A stretch of DNA of 64,000 nucleotides from Desmodus rotundus (lineage: Eukaryota > Chordata > Mammalia > Chiroptera > Phyllostomidae), in contig NC_071397.1 in assembly GCF_022682495.2 (NCBI RefSeq), forward strand, positions 33,185,427 through 33,249,426. The letters are read 5' to 3'. A program made the position numbers and the translations under genes. Below, in pieces: positions 25,801 to 32,575 of the stretch. Below the pieces are notes generated by a model, which worked only from the letters and a program-made list of their open reading frames with translations, ran no database searches and had not been told where the DNA came from. Each line of letters opens with the position of its first letter. Position 1 is the stretch's first letter.

Positions 25801-25826
25801 TGGGCGGCTCGCCTTCGTCGAGTGGG
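1549..25826 (-). CDS. COL12A1: COL12A1, collagen type XII alpha-1 chain, 5' part of the gene (exons 1-13)
   Basis: Collagen XII is a FACIT collagen secreted to the extracellular matrix, where it binds the surface of collagen I fibrils in tendon, ligament, fascia and skin. Thirteen exons are placed on the minus strand: 25826-25557 (non-coding), 22538-22425, 16031-15915, 13857-13714, 13257-13198, 11058-10795, 10619-10455, 9798-9625, 8823-8533, 8367-7765, 6640-6368, 3668-3396 and 1821-1549. The coding part starts at the ATG 22497-22495 and sums to 2710 nt (903 codons plus one base). Domain order is signal peptide, FN3-1, VWA1, FN3-2, VWA2, FN3-3, FN3-4, FN3-5, as in the N-terminus of the long (XIIA) isoform. 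Residue numbers line up with the human protein without gaps. All coding introns are phase 1 and all splice sites are GT-AG. No stop or frameshift is seen. The gene continues past position 1; the remaining FN3 repeats, VWA3-4, TSPN and triple-helical parts are not in this window. Confidence 0.97.
1822..3395 (-). other. COL12A1 intron 12
   Basis: AT-rich intron sequence of 1,574 nt with one MIR copy (about 2735-2900). No exon or further gene is recognisable. Confidence 0.8.
2735..2900 (+). repeat. MIR SINE
   Basis: It contains 'gttaaatgagataatatatg' and 'cctgacacacataggtgctc', the 3' half of MIR in forward orientation. Confidence 0.75.
3396..3668 (-). CDS. COL12A1: COL12A1 exon 12: FN3-4
   Basis: The acceptor is AATTTCAG|TAAAA and the donor GAAGAAG|GTAGAG. 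It codes for residues 722-812: '[19 protein letters not shown]', core '[16 protein letters not shown]', then '[18 protein letters not shown]' and 'LTGNAATEE'. Length is 273 nt, phase 1-1. It is close to the human sequence, with conservative changes only. Confidence 0.96.
4590..4765 (+). repeat. MIR SINE
   Basis: MIR landmarks run in order: 'tgtaattctgagcctcagat', 'gtgattaaatgagataatcc', and the ending 'caggagctcaataattgcta'. Forward orientation, diverged. Confidence 0.8.
5518..6027 (+). repeat. L1 (L1M-type) 3' end
   Basis: The stretch carries the ORF2 C-terminal/3' UTR signature of old mammalian L1s: 'tgctaagtgaaataagccag', 'aaatactgtatgattctact', 'ggagatggatgtggtgatgg' and the terminal 'tataaactttaccacaatta' with an A-rich end. 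It is 5' truncated and has no open reading frame of note. Confidence 0.85.
6368..6640 (-). CDS. COL12A1: COL12A1 exon 11: FN3-3
   Basis: The acceptor is TTTAATTAG|CTTAC and the donor GAAGAAG|GTGTGA. It codes for residues 631-721, starting [13 protein letters not shown]. The core Trp is in '[14 protein letters not shown]'. An N-glycosylation sequon NVT sits at Asn700, which is also a glycosylated position in the human protein. The exon is exactly 273 nt, as are the next two, which points to tandem exon duplication. Confidence 0.96.
6641..7764 (-). other. COL12A1 intron 10
   Basis: Intron of 1,124 nt. About 7430-7510 resembles an L2/MIR 3' end ('cagcatccagcacatagtag'). Nothing else is recognisable. 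Confidence 0.7.
7765..8367 (-). CDS. COL12A1: COL12A1 exon 10: complete VWA2 domain
   Basis: A single 603-nt exon (acceptor TTTTACAG|AATGC, donor AAAAAAG|GTTAGT) codes for residues 430-630. Cys431 opens the domain. The MIDAS is complete: 'FLVDGSYS' (Asp446, Ser448, Ser450), 'GGSTNTG' (Thr517) and 'LITDGKS' (Asp550). It closes with '[16 protein letters not shown]', whose Cys probably pairs with Cys431. VWA1 is split over three exons (6-8) while VWA2 is one exon. The two domains are paralogous, so introns were gained or lost after duplication. Confidence 0.96.
8533..8823 (-). CDS. COL12A1: COL12A1 exon 9: FN3-2
   Basis: The acceptor is CTTTTTAG|TTATT and the donor CAAGTGG|GTAAGT. It codes for residues 333-429: a full FN3 domain (start '[13 protein letters not shown]', core '[14 protein letters not shown]', later '[12 protein letters not shown]') and the linker '[11 protein letters not shown]' into VWA2. 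Length is 291 nt, phase 1-1. This FN3 sits between the two N-terminal VWA domains. Confidence 0.96.
8824..9624 (-). other. COL12A1 intron 8
   Basis: Intron of 801 nt, AT-rich, with no repeat or gene that I can recognise. Confidence 0.7.
9625..9798 (-). CDS. COL12A1: COL12A1 exon 8: C-terminal part of VWA1
   Basis: The acceptor is GTTTTTAAG|GCATT (an AAG acceptor) and the donor GAGGAAG|GTGAGT. It codes for residues 275-332: '[14 protein letters not shown]', the final VWA strand and helix '[11 protein letters not shown]', then Cys ('SQVCSG'), which probably pairs with Cys133 as in other VWA domains. It finishes in the acidic linker 'LVSGEE'. Length is 174 nt, phase 1-1. Confidence 0.95.
9799..10454 (-). 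other. COL12A1 intron 7
   Basis: Intron of 656 nt splitting the VWA1 coding sequence between exons 7 and 8. No repeat or other gene is recognisable. Confidence 0.7.
10455..10619 (-). CDS. COL12A1: COL12A1 exon 7: middle of VWA1
   Basis: The acceptor is TTTATTTCAG|GAGAT and the donor TCTTTGG|GTAGGT. It codes for residues 220-274, including the VWA beta-4 strand '[14 protein letters not shown]', in which Asp250 is the last MIDAS ligand. It ends at 'GVEVFSLG', the fifth strand. Length is 165 nt, phase 1-1. Confidence 0.96.
10795..11058 (-). CDS. COL12A1: COL12A1 exon 6: N-terminal half of VWA1
   Basis: The acceptor is GTATTTCAG|AATGC and the donor ATGACAG|GTATGT. It codes for residues 132-219. 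It opens with Cys133 and the VWA beta-1 strand '[11 protein letters not shown]', which carries the metal-ion-dependent adhesion site residues Asp146, Ser148 and Ser150. It ends in 'YKGGNTMT', where Thr217 is the expected MIDAS threonine. The MIDAS is therefore complete so far. Length is 264 nt, phase 1-1. Confidence 0.96.
11059..13197 (-). other. COL12A1 intron 5
   Basis: Intron of 2,139 nt. Its only clear element is a bat SINE (about 12918-13130) close to the exon 5 donor. The rest is AT-rich and unannotated. Confidence 0.8.
12918..13130 (-). mobile_element. Bat tRNA-derived SINE (VES family), reverse orientation
   Basis: Read on the minus strand it begins AGCCCTGGCTGGTGTGGCTC, has the B box-like GGTTCAATTCCCAGTCAGGG, and ends in a CTCTCCCTCTCTTTCTCCTT tract and an AAATAAATAAG tail. 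An 8-bp target duplication TGAAACAT flanks it at 12910-12917 and 13130-13137 (one base shared with the element end). It inserted in COL12A1 intron 5, about 70 bp beyond the exon 5 donor. Confidence 0.92.
13198..13257 (-). CDS. COL12A1: COL12A1 exon 5: short linker between FN3-1 and VWA1
   Basis: A 60-nt exon codes for residues 112-131, a Lys/Pro/Thr-rich linker reading [19 protein letters not shown] after the split Ile112. The donor is perfect (CAAA|GTAAGT). The acceptor TTTTGACTCAG|TTC has a short, broken pyrimidine tract and an AATCAG decoy 13 nt upstream. This could make the micro-exon sensitive to splicing enhancers. Phase 1-1, so skipping would keep frame. The assignment rests on the match to the human linker and on exact frame continuity with both neighbours. 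Confidence 0.93.
13714..13857 (-). CDS. COL12A1: COL12A1 exon 4: second half of FN3-1
   Basis: The acceptor is ATTTCCAG|ATGGG and the donor ACTCACAA|GTAAGC. It codes for residues 64-111, including '[13 protein letters not shown]' and the FN3 Tyr/Leu-type motif '[12 protein letters not shown]'. Length is 144 nt, phase 1-1. Together with exon 3 it completes one FN3 domain, so this first repeat is split by an intron while FN3-3, FN3-4 and FN3-5 downstream each sit on one exon. Confidence 0.95.
14905..15115 (-). mobile_element. Bat tRNA-derived SINE (VES family), reverse orientation
   Basis: The minus-strand sequence opens GCCCTGGCTGATGTGGCTTA, followed by a tRNA-like region, GGTTTGATTCCCAGTCAGGG, the spacer with CCAGGTCCCCAGTGAGGGGC, and a CTCTCCCTCTCTTTTTGTCT tail. 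Same family as the intron 5 copy; somewhat diverged. Confidence 0.9.
15740..15870 (+). repeat. MIR SINE fragment
   Basis: It shows the MIR 5' region pattern: 'aatctggagacctgagtccc', then 'ggctaaatctctcaggtttt' and 'atatagaatgaaaggaggga'. Diverged and without a clear 3' end. Confidence 0.55.
15915..16031 (-). CDS. COL12A1: COL12A1 exon 3: first half of FN3-1
   Basis: The acceptor is TTTTGCAG|TTGACC and the donor ACAACAG|GTAAG. It codes for residues 25-63, starting [15 protein letters not shown] and including the fibronectin III core Trp in 'HMSWARP'. Length is 117 nt, phase 1 at both ends. It is the first exon left out of the short isoform, judging from the known protein junction after residue 24. 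It is very close to human collagen XII. Confidence 0.95.
16844..17517. other. Hairpin-dense, non-repeat-like segment in COL12A1 intron 2
   Basis: Within 700 bp there are five inverted repeats. A 23-bp palindrome (TGGCATTTTAA, G, TTAAAATGCCA) at 16855-16877 is flanked by matching arms CCATAC/GTATGG. ACTGAC/GTCAGT arms lie at 17232-17248, 10-bp arms TAAGAAGACT/AGTCTTCTTA at 17298-17326, AGAGAT/ATCTCT at 17371-17386, and a 20-bp perfect palindrome TAAAGCAAACGTTTGCTTTA at 17498-17517. On the minus strand the segment reads like a long AT-rich 3' UTR and includes AATAAA. I do not recognise its origin. It could be a conserved non-coding element or a 3' UTR-derived retrocopy. Confidence 0.4.
18385..18485 (-). 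repeat. MIR SINE fragment
   Basis: It contains 'aggtgttatcccagtttcat' and 'gaaattcagaggggttaaca', MIR core in reverse orientation. Confidence 0.6.
18555..18655 (+). repeat. L1 3' end fragment
   Basis: It contains 'acagtgtggtgattgctggg', 'gctgggggtataaagggact' and an A-rich 'attaaatttttaaaaagag' end, typical of L1M 3' UTRs. Confidence 0.65.
18940..18962 (+). repeat. (GATG)n microsatellite
   Basis: About five uninterrupted tetranucleotide copies of GATG, ending with GGAA. Probably length-polymorphic. Confidence 0.9.
19425..19560 (+). repeat. MIR SINE fragment
   Basis: It contains 'gaagacctgggtcttgtctg', then 'cattcagcctctccgctcct' and 'attttctcatgtggaagagg', in the order expected for MIR. 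Confidence 0.65.
21659..21691 (+). promoter_or_regulatory. Long G-run with G-quadruplex potential
   Basis: Four or more runs of at least three G sit within about 32 bp (GGGAGGGGGTGGGGT, then a run of 11 G). This lies in intron 2, about 0.8 kb beyond exon 2. On the transcribed minus strand it reads as a C-run. The sequence supports quadruplex potential; any regulatory role is inferred. Confidence 0.5.
22425..22538 (-). CDS. COL12A1: COL12A1 exon 2: 5' UTR end, start codon and signal peptide
   Basis: The acceptor has a strong pyrimidine tract ending CCCGCAG|ATCC (exon starts 22538). The donor is GAAG|GTAAAA (exon ends 22425). The ATG at 22497-22495 opens 24 codons that form a classical signal peptide: basic MRTR, then a Leu/Ala-rich hydrophobic stretch with ALLLS, then FTEAE. 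The sequence matches collagen XII start sequences. The exon ends in phase 1 and its last G completes Val25 (G|TT) with exon 3. Forty-one nt of 5' UTR precede the ATG and contain a four-codon uORF. In the short isoform this exon is joined to an exon far downstream, so it is shared by both isoforms. Confidence 0.96.
22519..22530 (-). promoter_or_regulatory. Minimal upstream ORF in COL12A1 exon 2
   Basis: An ATG at 22530-22528 on the minus strand starts a four-codon frame (ATG TGG CTG TGA) that ends 21 nt before the main ATG. Its context (TTC before ATG, T after) is weak. It is the only upstream ATG visible in exon 2, and none is seen in the inferred exon 1. It may slightly reduce initiation or allow reinitiation at the collagen start. 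The sequence is seen; the function is inferred. Confidence 0.5.
22539..25556 (-). other. COL12A1 intron 1
   Basis: A 3.0-kb intron between the non-coding exon 1 and exon 2. It has a CTCF-like motif at 24124-24138, a poly-A run near 24079 and an L2/MIR-like end at about 23375-23440 ('cctagcacatagtaggtgct'). No coding sequence is recognised. Confidence 0.75.
24124..24138 (-). promoter_or_regulatory. CTCF-like motif
   Basis: The minus strand reads TCGATAGGTGGCGCT, matching the CTCF core (CCRSYAGRKGGCRSY) at 13 of 15 positions by eye. It is intronic, about 1.4 kb from COL12A1 exon 1. Confidence 0.35.
25557..25826 (-). other. COL12A1: COL12A1 exon 1, non-coding 5' UTR
   Basis: The 3' boundary is a donor reading GCAG|GTCAGT on the minus strand at 25557/25556, in GC- and CpG-rich sequence. 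The 5' boundary is inferred, not seen: it is placed about 30 bases downstream of the TATA-like TATTAAG at 25856-25850. The leader contains no ATG between the inferred start and the donor, as expected for an untranslated exon. It splices to exon 2 at 22538. The donor is well supported; the exact transcription start may be off by tens of bases. Confidence 0.6.
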
Positions 25827-25849
25827 AAGAGGCTCCGCGCCGCGGGCTA

Positions 25850-25856
25850 CTTAATA
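25850..25856 (-). promoter_or_regulatory. TATA-like element of the COL12A1 promoter
   Basis: The minus strand reads TATTAAG in the context CCTCTATTAAGTAGCCCGCG, an AT island inside a GC-rich region. It lies about 300 bp upstream of the exon 1 donor. This spacing would put the start near 25826 and give an exon 1 of about 270 nt. Sequence seen, function inferred. Confidence 0.45.
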
Positions 25857-26023
25857 GAGGGCTGTTCCCAGCTCTCAGTTTACTCGGTTACGAAACGCCT
25901 GGGAAGGTGGACGGCTGCCACGGGGTGATGTATGCTCCTCCGGCGGTGAAGGAGGTCTACTTTTGGGAACGTGTGCATACTTCGAGCATTCCTTCGGCGT
26001 GAGGTGGCGATCGCGGTAGTAGC

Positions 26024-26085
26024 AGTGCCCCGCCGGGGAGCGGGGGAGGGAGTGCGGGGGAGGGGGGGACAGGGAGGGGGACAGC
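26024..26085 (+). promoter_or_regulatory. G-rich promoter block (Sp1/G-quadruplex type)
   Basis: Repeated G-runs (GGGGAGCGGGGGAGGGAG, GGGGGAGGGGGGGACAGGGA, GGGGG) lie 200-260 bp upstream of the inferred COL12A1 start. This is typical of Sp1-family binding or G-quadruplex sequence in CpG-island promoters. Confidence 0.4.
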
Positions 26086-27781
26086 CGCAGCCGGGTTCAC
26101 TGCCAAGGGAAGCCGCGCACTCCTCCGCTTGGGGCGCGCTGGGAGCTTGGGTTTCCCTATCCGTGCGATTTCCCTTAATGAATTTATTTTTCTAAATTAA
26201 GAACAATGGGAGTGACAGTAGGGGTTTTCATTTTCTAAACTGTAAGAATGTGCGAGGGACCCCATCCCATCCTAGCCCCATCCCTAACCATCACTACCTA
26301 CACCTTCCTCCCTCTTGGTCCTGGGTGCACTTACAGCCGATTTACAGGGTTTCCATTAACTAACTGTCTGTGCACGCAACTCGCCTTCTGTCTGTTTCGA
26401 CCTCGGAGGGGCGATTGGAAACCCGGAGAACCTCCGGCGCAGGGCTCATCGATGGGATAGCTTTCCCAGTCGCGACTCTCTCCCCTGATGCTTTGGGACG
26501 GAACTGAGAGGCTTAGTGGGCGGCCAACGCTCTGAAACCTAAGGGTCCTTCTAATAGGAAGTCGGTCCGGAGCAAGTTTTATACACTGTAGAAAGTTCTC
26601 ACCCGGGCCCAAGAGAAGGATTCGGGCCAACATTTACCCTTGAAGCCCCATGGGGTCCAGGCAAAGAAGGGGAGTAAGTTTTCCCCCACCGATGGCGAGT
26701 TGGAGGCCAAATGTGGGGCTGACATTCCGCCAGAAGCATCTCCTCTTTTCGCCTCCTCCTCCCGGCTCCACTCCACCCCTTGGCTCTGAGCAGGAAGCCT
26801 GGCAATCAGGGTTGCCAAATTGTACTAGACGCACGGGAGGAAGCGCGGGGCGCTTACACTCTGGCATGTGAAAAGCGCTTCAGGAGAGGTTCAGATTACA
26901 GACGCCTCTGCGCTCAGCGCAAGCCCTGAGCCTTTTGGCCTCGAGACCCAGGGGTTACCCCTGCAAGGTTGACCCACCGGGGATGGGGGAGATGGCGCCA
27001 AGAGGAACGCGGGAGCTGCGTCCCTGGAATTAACCGCCTTCAATAAAGCGGAGGTGTAGTCGCCAAAGTAAACCTCTCTTCCCATTCGATCTGACGTCTG
27101 CTAATTTGGCCTTCCTTTCATCAAGCATGATCATCTCCGAACTTGCTTTTAGAATGACAAGAACTTGCTGGGCGACCCCCTGCACTCCGCCCCACGCATA
27201 GGCTGCCTCCAGCCAAAGCCAGAAAAGCCAAAGACTGGAATGGTGGTAAATGGAACTTGCCACCTTTGCACATTCCCCGAGTACACGCGGCCCACTCGAA
27301 GTCCAACTGGGCAGCTCGCACAAAGAGCCCACACGCACACAACACAGTCTCTTTCCCTTTCAAACTCTCACAACTCCGGTGTCTGGCACACACCCCCAGC
27401 TCGAACGCGTCCTGGGCATGAATAACCCGGCGTGCAGAGCGCAGCGGACGGTCATCACCGCAGTACCAATGAGCCCCTATCCCAGCCTGTAGAGAGCCCA
27501 CATCCTAGTCACGTCCAGCTCTATACCCGCACCCTCATTTTACTCCCCTCTCACAGACGCATGAAGGTGGGTGGCAGCCCCCGAAACAGAGCAGAGACGT
27601 ACTGGTAGCCGCCTTCTTGGCACCCAGTAGTGCCCCGCTGTACCCGCTGACGTCCTGGCAGGCGCTGCGGCCTGGAACGACCAGGGACGCCCCTGGGACA
27701 CAGTTCCCACCTCCCACCCCCTGTCTGGAAAAGGACGACACGTCAGCCTAGGCTGGCTGAGATTTACATTTAGCTGAGGTT

Positions 27782-27829
27782 GGTGTGTGTGTGTGGGTGT
27801 GTGTGTGTATACGCGCGCGCGCGCGCGCT
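27782..27829 (+). repeat. Compound (GT)n-(CG)n microsatellite
   Basis: Alternating GTGTGT with one GGG interruption, then TATA, then (CG)n of about nine units. This is uninterrupted alternating purine-pyrimidine sequence of the Z-DNA-forming kind, about 2 kb upstream of the COL12A1 start. Confidence 0.9.
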
Positions 27830-28565
27830 CTTCTCCTTTTGCACTTAAAAAAAAATTGTTGTTGTTCTGTCGAGATTCTTGACTAGGGAAGAGTGTAAAC
27901 TCTGGGTGTTTATGTTCTTGATTTAAAATGAGTTCCCTGCTGTTAATTTGACTGAAAGCTGCAAATGTATCAGCCGAGAGGTGCAGTCACCCTCCGGGGA
28001 GCCGAGGGCAGGGGCTGGCTTCCTCGCACTCAAACCGCAAACTGGGTGGAGGAGGGAGAGCCCGCACTTTGCGCCGCTCTGCAACTAAGAGCCAAGGCTG
28101 GGGACCTGCGCTGCCATCCTCTCTTGCTCAAGGCATTCTCCATCACATTCTTAGATTTAATGCATTTGAAAATAGTTGCTGCAAAGGAATGTAGGTAATA
28201 TAAACCACTGGCTGCAAACGCTCTCTGGCCTCAGAAAAAGGATTCCTACGCAGTTTCCAGAGTAGGATGAGAGGAGGAGGCAGGAGGGAACACCCGGGTC
28301 GGGGAGTACACAGACTCATATCCACAAGCTAATCCAAACACATCCACTCCCAGGGGACACGAGGTTCAACTCAAATGCATCCCAAGGGGCGCCTGAGGGG
28401 CCTCCCAGCGTGACATCTGCACTGTTTATGCTCTGGAAGCCCTTGCGCTGAACATCCAGTCTGGTAAACGGACAAAACGTGTGCAAAATTTTTAAACCTC
28501 TCAACTATTGCCCTTCAGTAGTGCGTCCAGTTCTTAATACCCCTTTGAATTCGTTAATATTTGCC

Positions 28566-28601
28566 AAAAAAAAAAGAAAGAAAAAAGAAAAGAAAAAAAT
28601 A
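28566..28601 (+). repeat. A-rich low-complexity run
   Basis: An A-run interrupted by single G residues (aaaaaaaaaagaaagaaaaa and so on). No SINE body is attached. Confidence 0.8.
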
Positions 28602-28784
28602 TATTTATCAACTGAGACAGAGCTGGTTGCATTTATTCAGTTTGGCTGCTTTCTGTGGCTCTTTATTCCTGAGGTGACATCCCGCGAACTATTCCCCTCA
28701 CTCTCCATAGCTACTACTCCCACCTCGTCTCCCTCCGACTCCTGGGTTCCCGGAGGTTCTAGACCTTTAGATTTCTTGTCTGAC

Positions 28785-28800
28785 AGCGCCATCTCGCGGT
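28785..28800 (-). promoter_or_regulatory. CTCF-like motif (best match in window)
   Basis: The minus strand reads ACCGCGAGATGGCGCT. The core CCGCGAGATGGCGCT fits the CTCF consensus CCRSYAGRKGGCRSY at 14 of 15 positions by eye. It lies about 3 kb upstream of the COL12A1 start. Confidence 0.45.
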
Positions 28801-28899
28801 CATAGCGAGCCCTGGCGTCGGAGGTCAGAATTACAACCTGGACGTTAAGTTGTGAGTTTTTGAAAAGTGTGTCATCGATCCGATTCCCGGTACTGACAG

Positions 28900-29930
28900 A
28901 GGCGACAGGATAGAACAACCAGTGAGAAGGTGGCATAGAATTTCCTTGTGCTCGTTAATTAACCGCCTTTAGAAATTCTTGCCCCAGGGTTACTGCGAGG
29001 TTCTGGTCAGCGGTAGACAGCGAAAGAGGTGCTCATTTCTGGAAGTTTAGATTACAGCAGGTCCCTTGCCTTCTGAAAAGGCAGAAGCGGCCTCCTCTTT
29101 GATTTTCTTGGGGTTAACTTAGCCAGGCTTCCTAGAGACAGATGAGAGTGTTTCCCTTGTATGTATGTTCTTGCTGGTTTACCTTGTGGGGAGGGAAAGA
29201 GAAACCTGGGCTGAATGTTCACTGACTTCCCAGCACTTGGGGCTGCACATGGACTGTAGGGAAAGTGGGCTTTAGGGGTCTTATGTGAAAAAAGCCCTCA
29301 CAATCCCTTTGAGATTATCGTGTAAGGAGAGGAGGTAGCCTTCCATCTGCACTGTTTCTCAGGCGGAGACTCAGTGCCCACCCAGCAAGAACCAGAAACA
29401 CTGCATCTAAATCCTCTCCTTTAGGACCCTGTGGGCTAGGCAAGTAAAACACATGTAAAGGTCACCTTTTATGCACCTGTGCAGTGCCAAGCTCAAAGCA
29501 ACCTGTACAACCAAGATACAAAGATAATTCAGATGAGGCCTTGCCCTCATGTGAGTCACCTGAAGCAGCTTCACGTGGCCCACTTAAATCTCCCAAGAAC
29601 TTATACCTTCAAAATGTTTTAACATTAAAAGTGGGGAGCAATAGACAACTACCCTCTCTGTACTGACAAAGCTGAGGAATCCAGACACCGAGCCATCTCT
29701 AAGGAAGGAAGAGGGTGGCACTGCACTCCTTCTGCCTTCTTGACTGATTCTGATTCTTCAAAAAGCACTGTTTTGGTGACACCCACAGGCTTTGTGAATG
29801 CTTCACCCCGACCTCCTCACCTGTACTGAAACAACCTCTCCTGTCAGAGTGTGAGCACCTTGTGGCAGAAAACTGTAACTGCATTACATTTATCCTACTA
29901 CACAAGGGGGCTAGCTCAGATCTTGTGTGA
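28900..29930. other. Intergenic sequence, no gene seen
   Basis: Mixed-composition intergenic sequence. I recognise no gene. The part nearest 29,930 could be 3' UTR of the CHTOP-derived fragment, but I cannot confirm that. Confidence 0.5.
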
Positions 29931-30074
29931 CCTCAAATGTTGTGGTTGCCCATAGTCTATTCTGATAGGTCCTTCCAGCATCAGTCAGGTAGGTTTCTTC
30001 TCATCTGCTATCTCAAGGTTATTTACAGACGTGATAACTTTAATAAGAGTCTCTCACAGGAGGGCAGGCGGGCT

Positions 30075-30210
30075 TCAATCATTAGTTTCCGGATCTGTCT
30101 GTGCCATGTAGGCATCCAAGTCGGCATCCAGGTGTCCTTTTGTTTTCGACATGTACGCATCCAATTGGTTGTCCAGCTGCTCCTTGGTCAGTACAGGGCG
30201 AGAAAGGGCC
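30075..30210 (-). pseudogene. CHTOP-derived fragment (C-terminal exon)
   Basis: The minus strand encodes 44 residues and a stop that match the C-terminus of CHTOP (chromatin target of PRMT1), an arginine-methylated TREX mRNA-export factor. The frame starts [19 protein letters not shown] and ends [11 protein letters not shown], stop at 30075-30077. The UAP56-interaction-like repeat 'LDAYM' occurs twice, as in the real protein. The upstream Gly/Arg-rich region is missing. The sequence just before it ends in CCCTCCCCAGCAG, which looks like a splice acceptor, so the source may have been unspliced. CHTOP itself lies elsewhere in mammalian genomes (chromosome 1 in human), so this is a partial copy. 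No poly-A tail is evident. Confidence 0.8.
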
Positions 30211-31091
30211 TGCTGGGGAGGGTTCAGAAGATACCCATTCTGAACATAATTCTTATGTTTATCCTAAACCAATCTTGGGCTTTTCCATACATTGGCTTTG
30301 TTTGACCATCTTATTTTCCTTGAAGATTTGTAAGTTCAACCGTATCCTGCCAACTGTCCCAGTTTCAGTGAAATCTTGTATTTCTGGTTTATTATAACAA
30401 GAAATCATTCTCTCGGGAAAAAAAATGTTGTGGTTGCACAGAAAGCTATGAAGCTTTTTAAAAACATTGCATCTAAATAAAATATCTTCTTAGGATAAAC
30501 TTTAGATTTAATGAAAGGCAATTGCCGCAAGGAGTTGATTATTCTGTTAGCTCTGACTTCCTTGAGCAAAGTGTAAAAGACAAAAGGAAATAAATTCACG
30601 TAAGAGCTAAGAAAGCAGCCCTCTGCCATTTTTTCTTCATTTCTGTAAGATTCAGTACTGTTCAAGTCATCCTTACCACCACAAGGGACTTGGAATCTGT
30701 TTATTCTGTGACTATCAAGTAGCACAAGGTCCAGAATTTCTAGGCAGGCCACTGCTGTGTGTCAACAGTCGGAATGTGCACACTGACACTCACTTTCAGG
30801 TTGGTGGAAAATGTGAAATTCTTAGGAATTCATTTTTCAAGATGTGGGCCTGGCTTTGAGACTTGCTATGCAGTAGACTGAAATGCGGTGATGATGAAAT
30901 CATAGTCATAGAAACGATGAATAACGGTTTCTCTGTTCTCAGTTGGAGCTCCTGTGTCAATGAAGTGTAACCAGACCAAGGTTCCACTTGACAATGTATT
31001 TTTATACACTAATTAATTAATTCAGCTACCTTTATTCAGCACCAACAACCAGGTATTCAAAGCAGACTGTGTAACCTTAAATCCAGTGTGC

Positions 31092-31109
31092 AGTGCCCCC
31101 TCTGGTGGG
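31092..31109 (-). promoter_or_regulatory. CTCF-like motif
   Basis: The minus strand reads CCCACCAGAGGGGGCACT, close to the CTCF core with mismatches at the twelfth and last core bases. Confidence 0.35.
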
Positions 31110-32489
31110 GTAGGGTGGCCATTGTTTGGTCAGACACGTTAAATCATTTTTTCTTTGAACATTCATTCAGCAAATGCTGTTACTCTTGTTGTGATGTTCC
31201 CTAAAAAAAGGTGGGAAGATTTTTTATAAGGCAAATCAGAAGACTCCCTGCCCATGAAAATTTAAATGTCGTAACAGTGACCAGAAGTAAACATAAGCAA
31301 GAGTCAAATTATTGAAGAGAGGTGTGGAGATGGTATGACCAGCGTGATAAATAACATGGGAAATACATGGTGTAGAGAAACCGTGTGAATGACCGCACAG
31401 AAAGCAGTCGGCTCAATGCGACATTCAGAACATTCCACGGGGGAACAAATTTTTCCACAACACAATGTCTCTATAAACCAGTCTCTCCACAAACCAATGT
31501 CAAGAAAAAAGAGGGGGAAGAGGAGATTGTTATAAAAATATATTCACAAGTCATAACAACCAAATAATAATAGTTGTCAAGAACTGTGAAGGGTTTGATA
31601 TTTTATCCTACTTGCAAGCTAGTAAATTAACATGCTACAGCTCCTGGATGCTGGCAGAACATACAAGGAACCAGAAACATAGGTCTCTATTACTCACAGC
31701 AGTAGCCGTGGCCCAAGAATCATCATTTGGGCCAGTTCCCCAGTTCTCACGGGGTGACGGAAAGAGGGCCCAGTGACCCTTGCATACATGGTGCATTATA
31801 CACTTGCATTACAGGAACAGAATCTGAGCTTGGGGAACCCAAGCCTTTTATAAGGACAGTAAGTCTGCTTGACTCTTGCCCTAAAAGGAAACATTATCTT
31901 TGTTATAGGGGACAGTAAACAGACTTGCCCTTTGCTGTGGAGGGAGAAATTATCTCTCTCTCGCAAGGTTGCTGGTATACAGACACCGTAGAAGAGAACA
32001 TTTGAGACAAAAGCAGCAAATGTCCACCCAGTGACCTGCAGAAACATGAGACACCCGTGGAGAAATGTCTTCCAACAATGAGAATTGTTGGGAGTTCATG
32101 GGAGGGAGAATGCACTCTGTGTCAAAGTGGTTCCTGAAGAATTTCTAGAGGAGGAAGACTAAAGGACTGCGAGTGGGCAATCTAAGTCCAAGATTCAAAA
32201 TGACAAGTTAAAAAAAATAGCATAGGACAGGAAATGTCTTGGGCAATAAATAAAGCAGAGTTGTTTTAGCAGAAAGTTTGTGAACACAATTGGAATAGTT
32301 GTGGAACTTAGAAGTGGCTGAGTTTCTGGAATTTAATCCTCTGAATATAATTTACAGAATGTATTCCAGACACTATATATGACATTTTACATACATCAAT
32401 CCATGAAATTTAATTTTAGAACTGTACTTGAACAATAAAATAAAGAAAAAGAAATAAAATGAAAATAAGAAAAAAAATTTAGATAAGGA

Positions 32490-32575
32490 ACTGAGGATCA
32501 GAGAAGTGATTTGCTGGTAAGTTTGGAATCAGGATGTGAACTCAGAGCTATCTGCCACCTAAGCCCATCTAGGTC
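32490..32575 (-). repeat. MIR SINE fragment
   Basis: It contains 'aaggaactgaggatcagaga' and 'aggatgtgaactcagagcta', MIR core in reverse orientation. Confidence 0.65.

Larger units (their letters stand above)
26100..28780. other. CpG-rich region upstream of COL12A1
   Basis: Moderately GC- and CpG-rich sequence with no recognisable gene or interspersed repeat apart from the GT/CG microsatellite at 27.78 kb and an A-rich run at 28.57 kb. The many short open frames here are typical of GC-rich sequence and match no protein that I know. Probably distal promoter. Confidence 0.6.

Noticed and set aside
25502..26002. Several overlapping GC-rich frames around COL12A1 exon 1
   Set aside because: CpG-island artefacts; the exon 1 strand carries no ATG and the proteins are Arg/Gly/Pro-biased with no homology that I can see.
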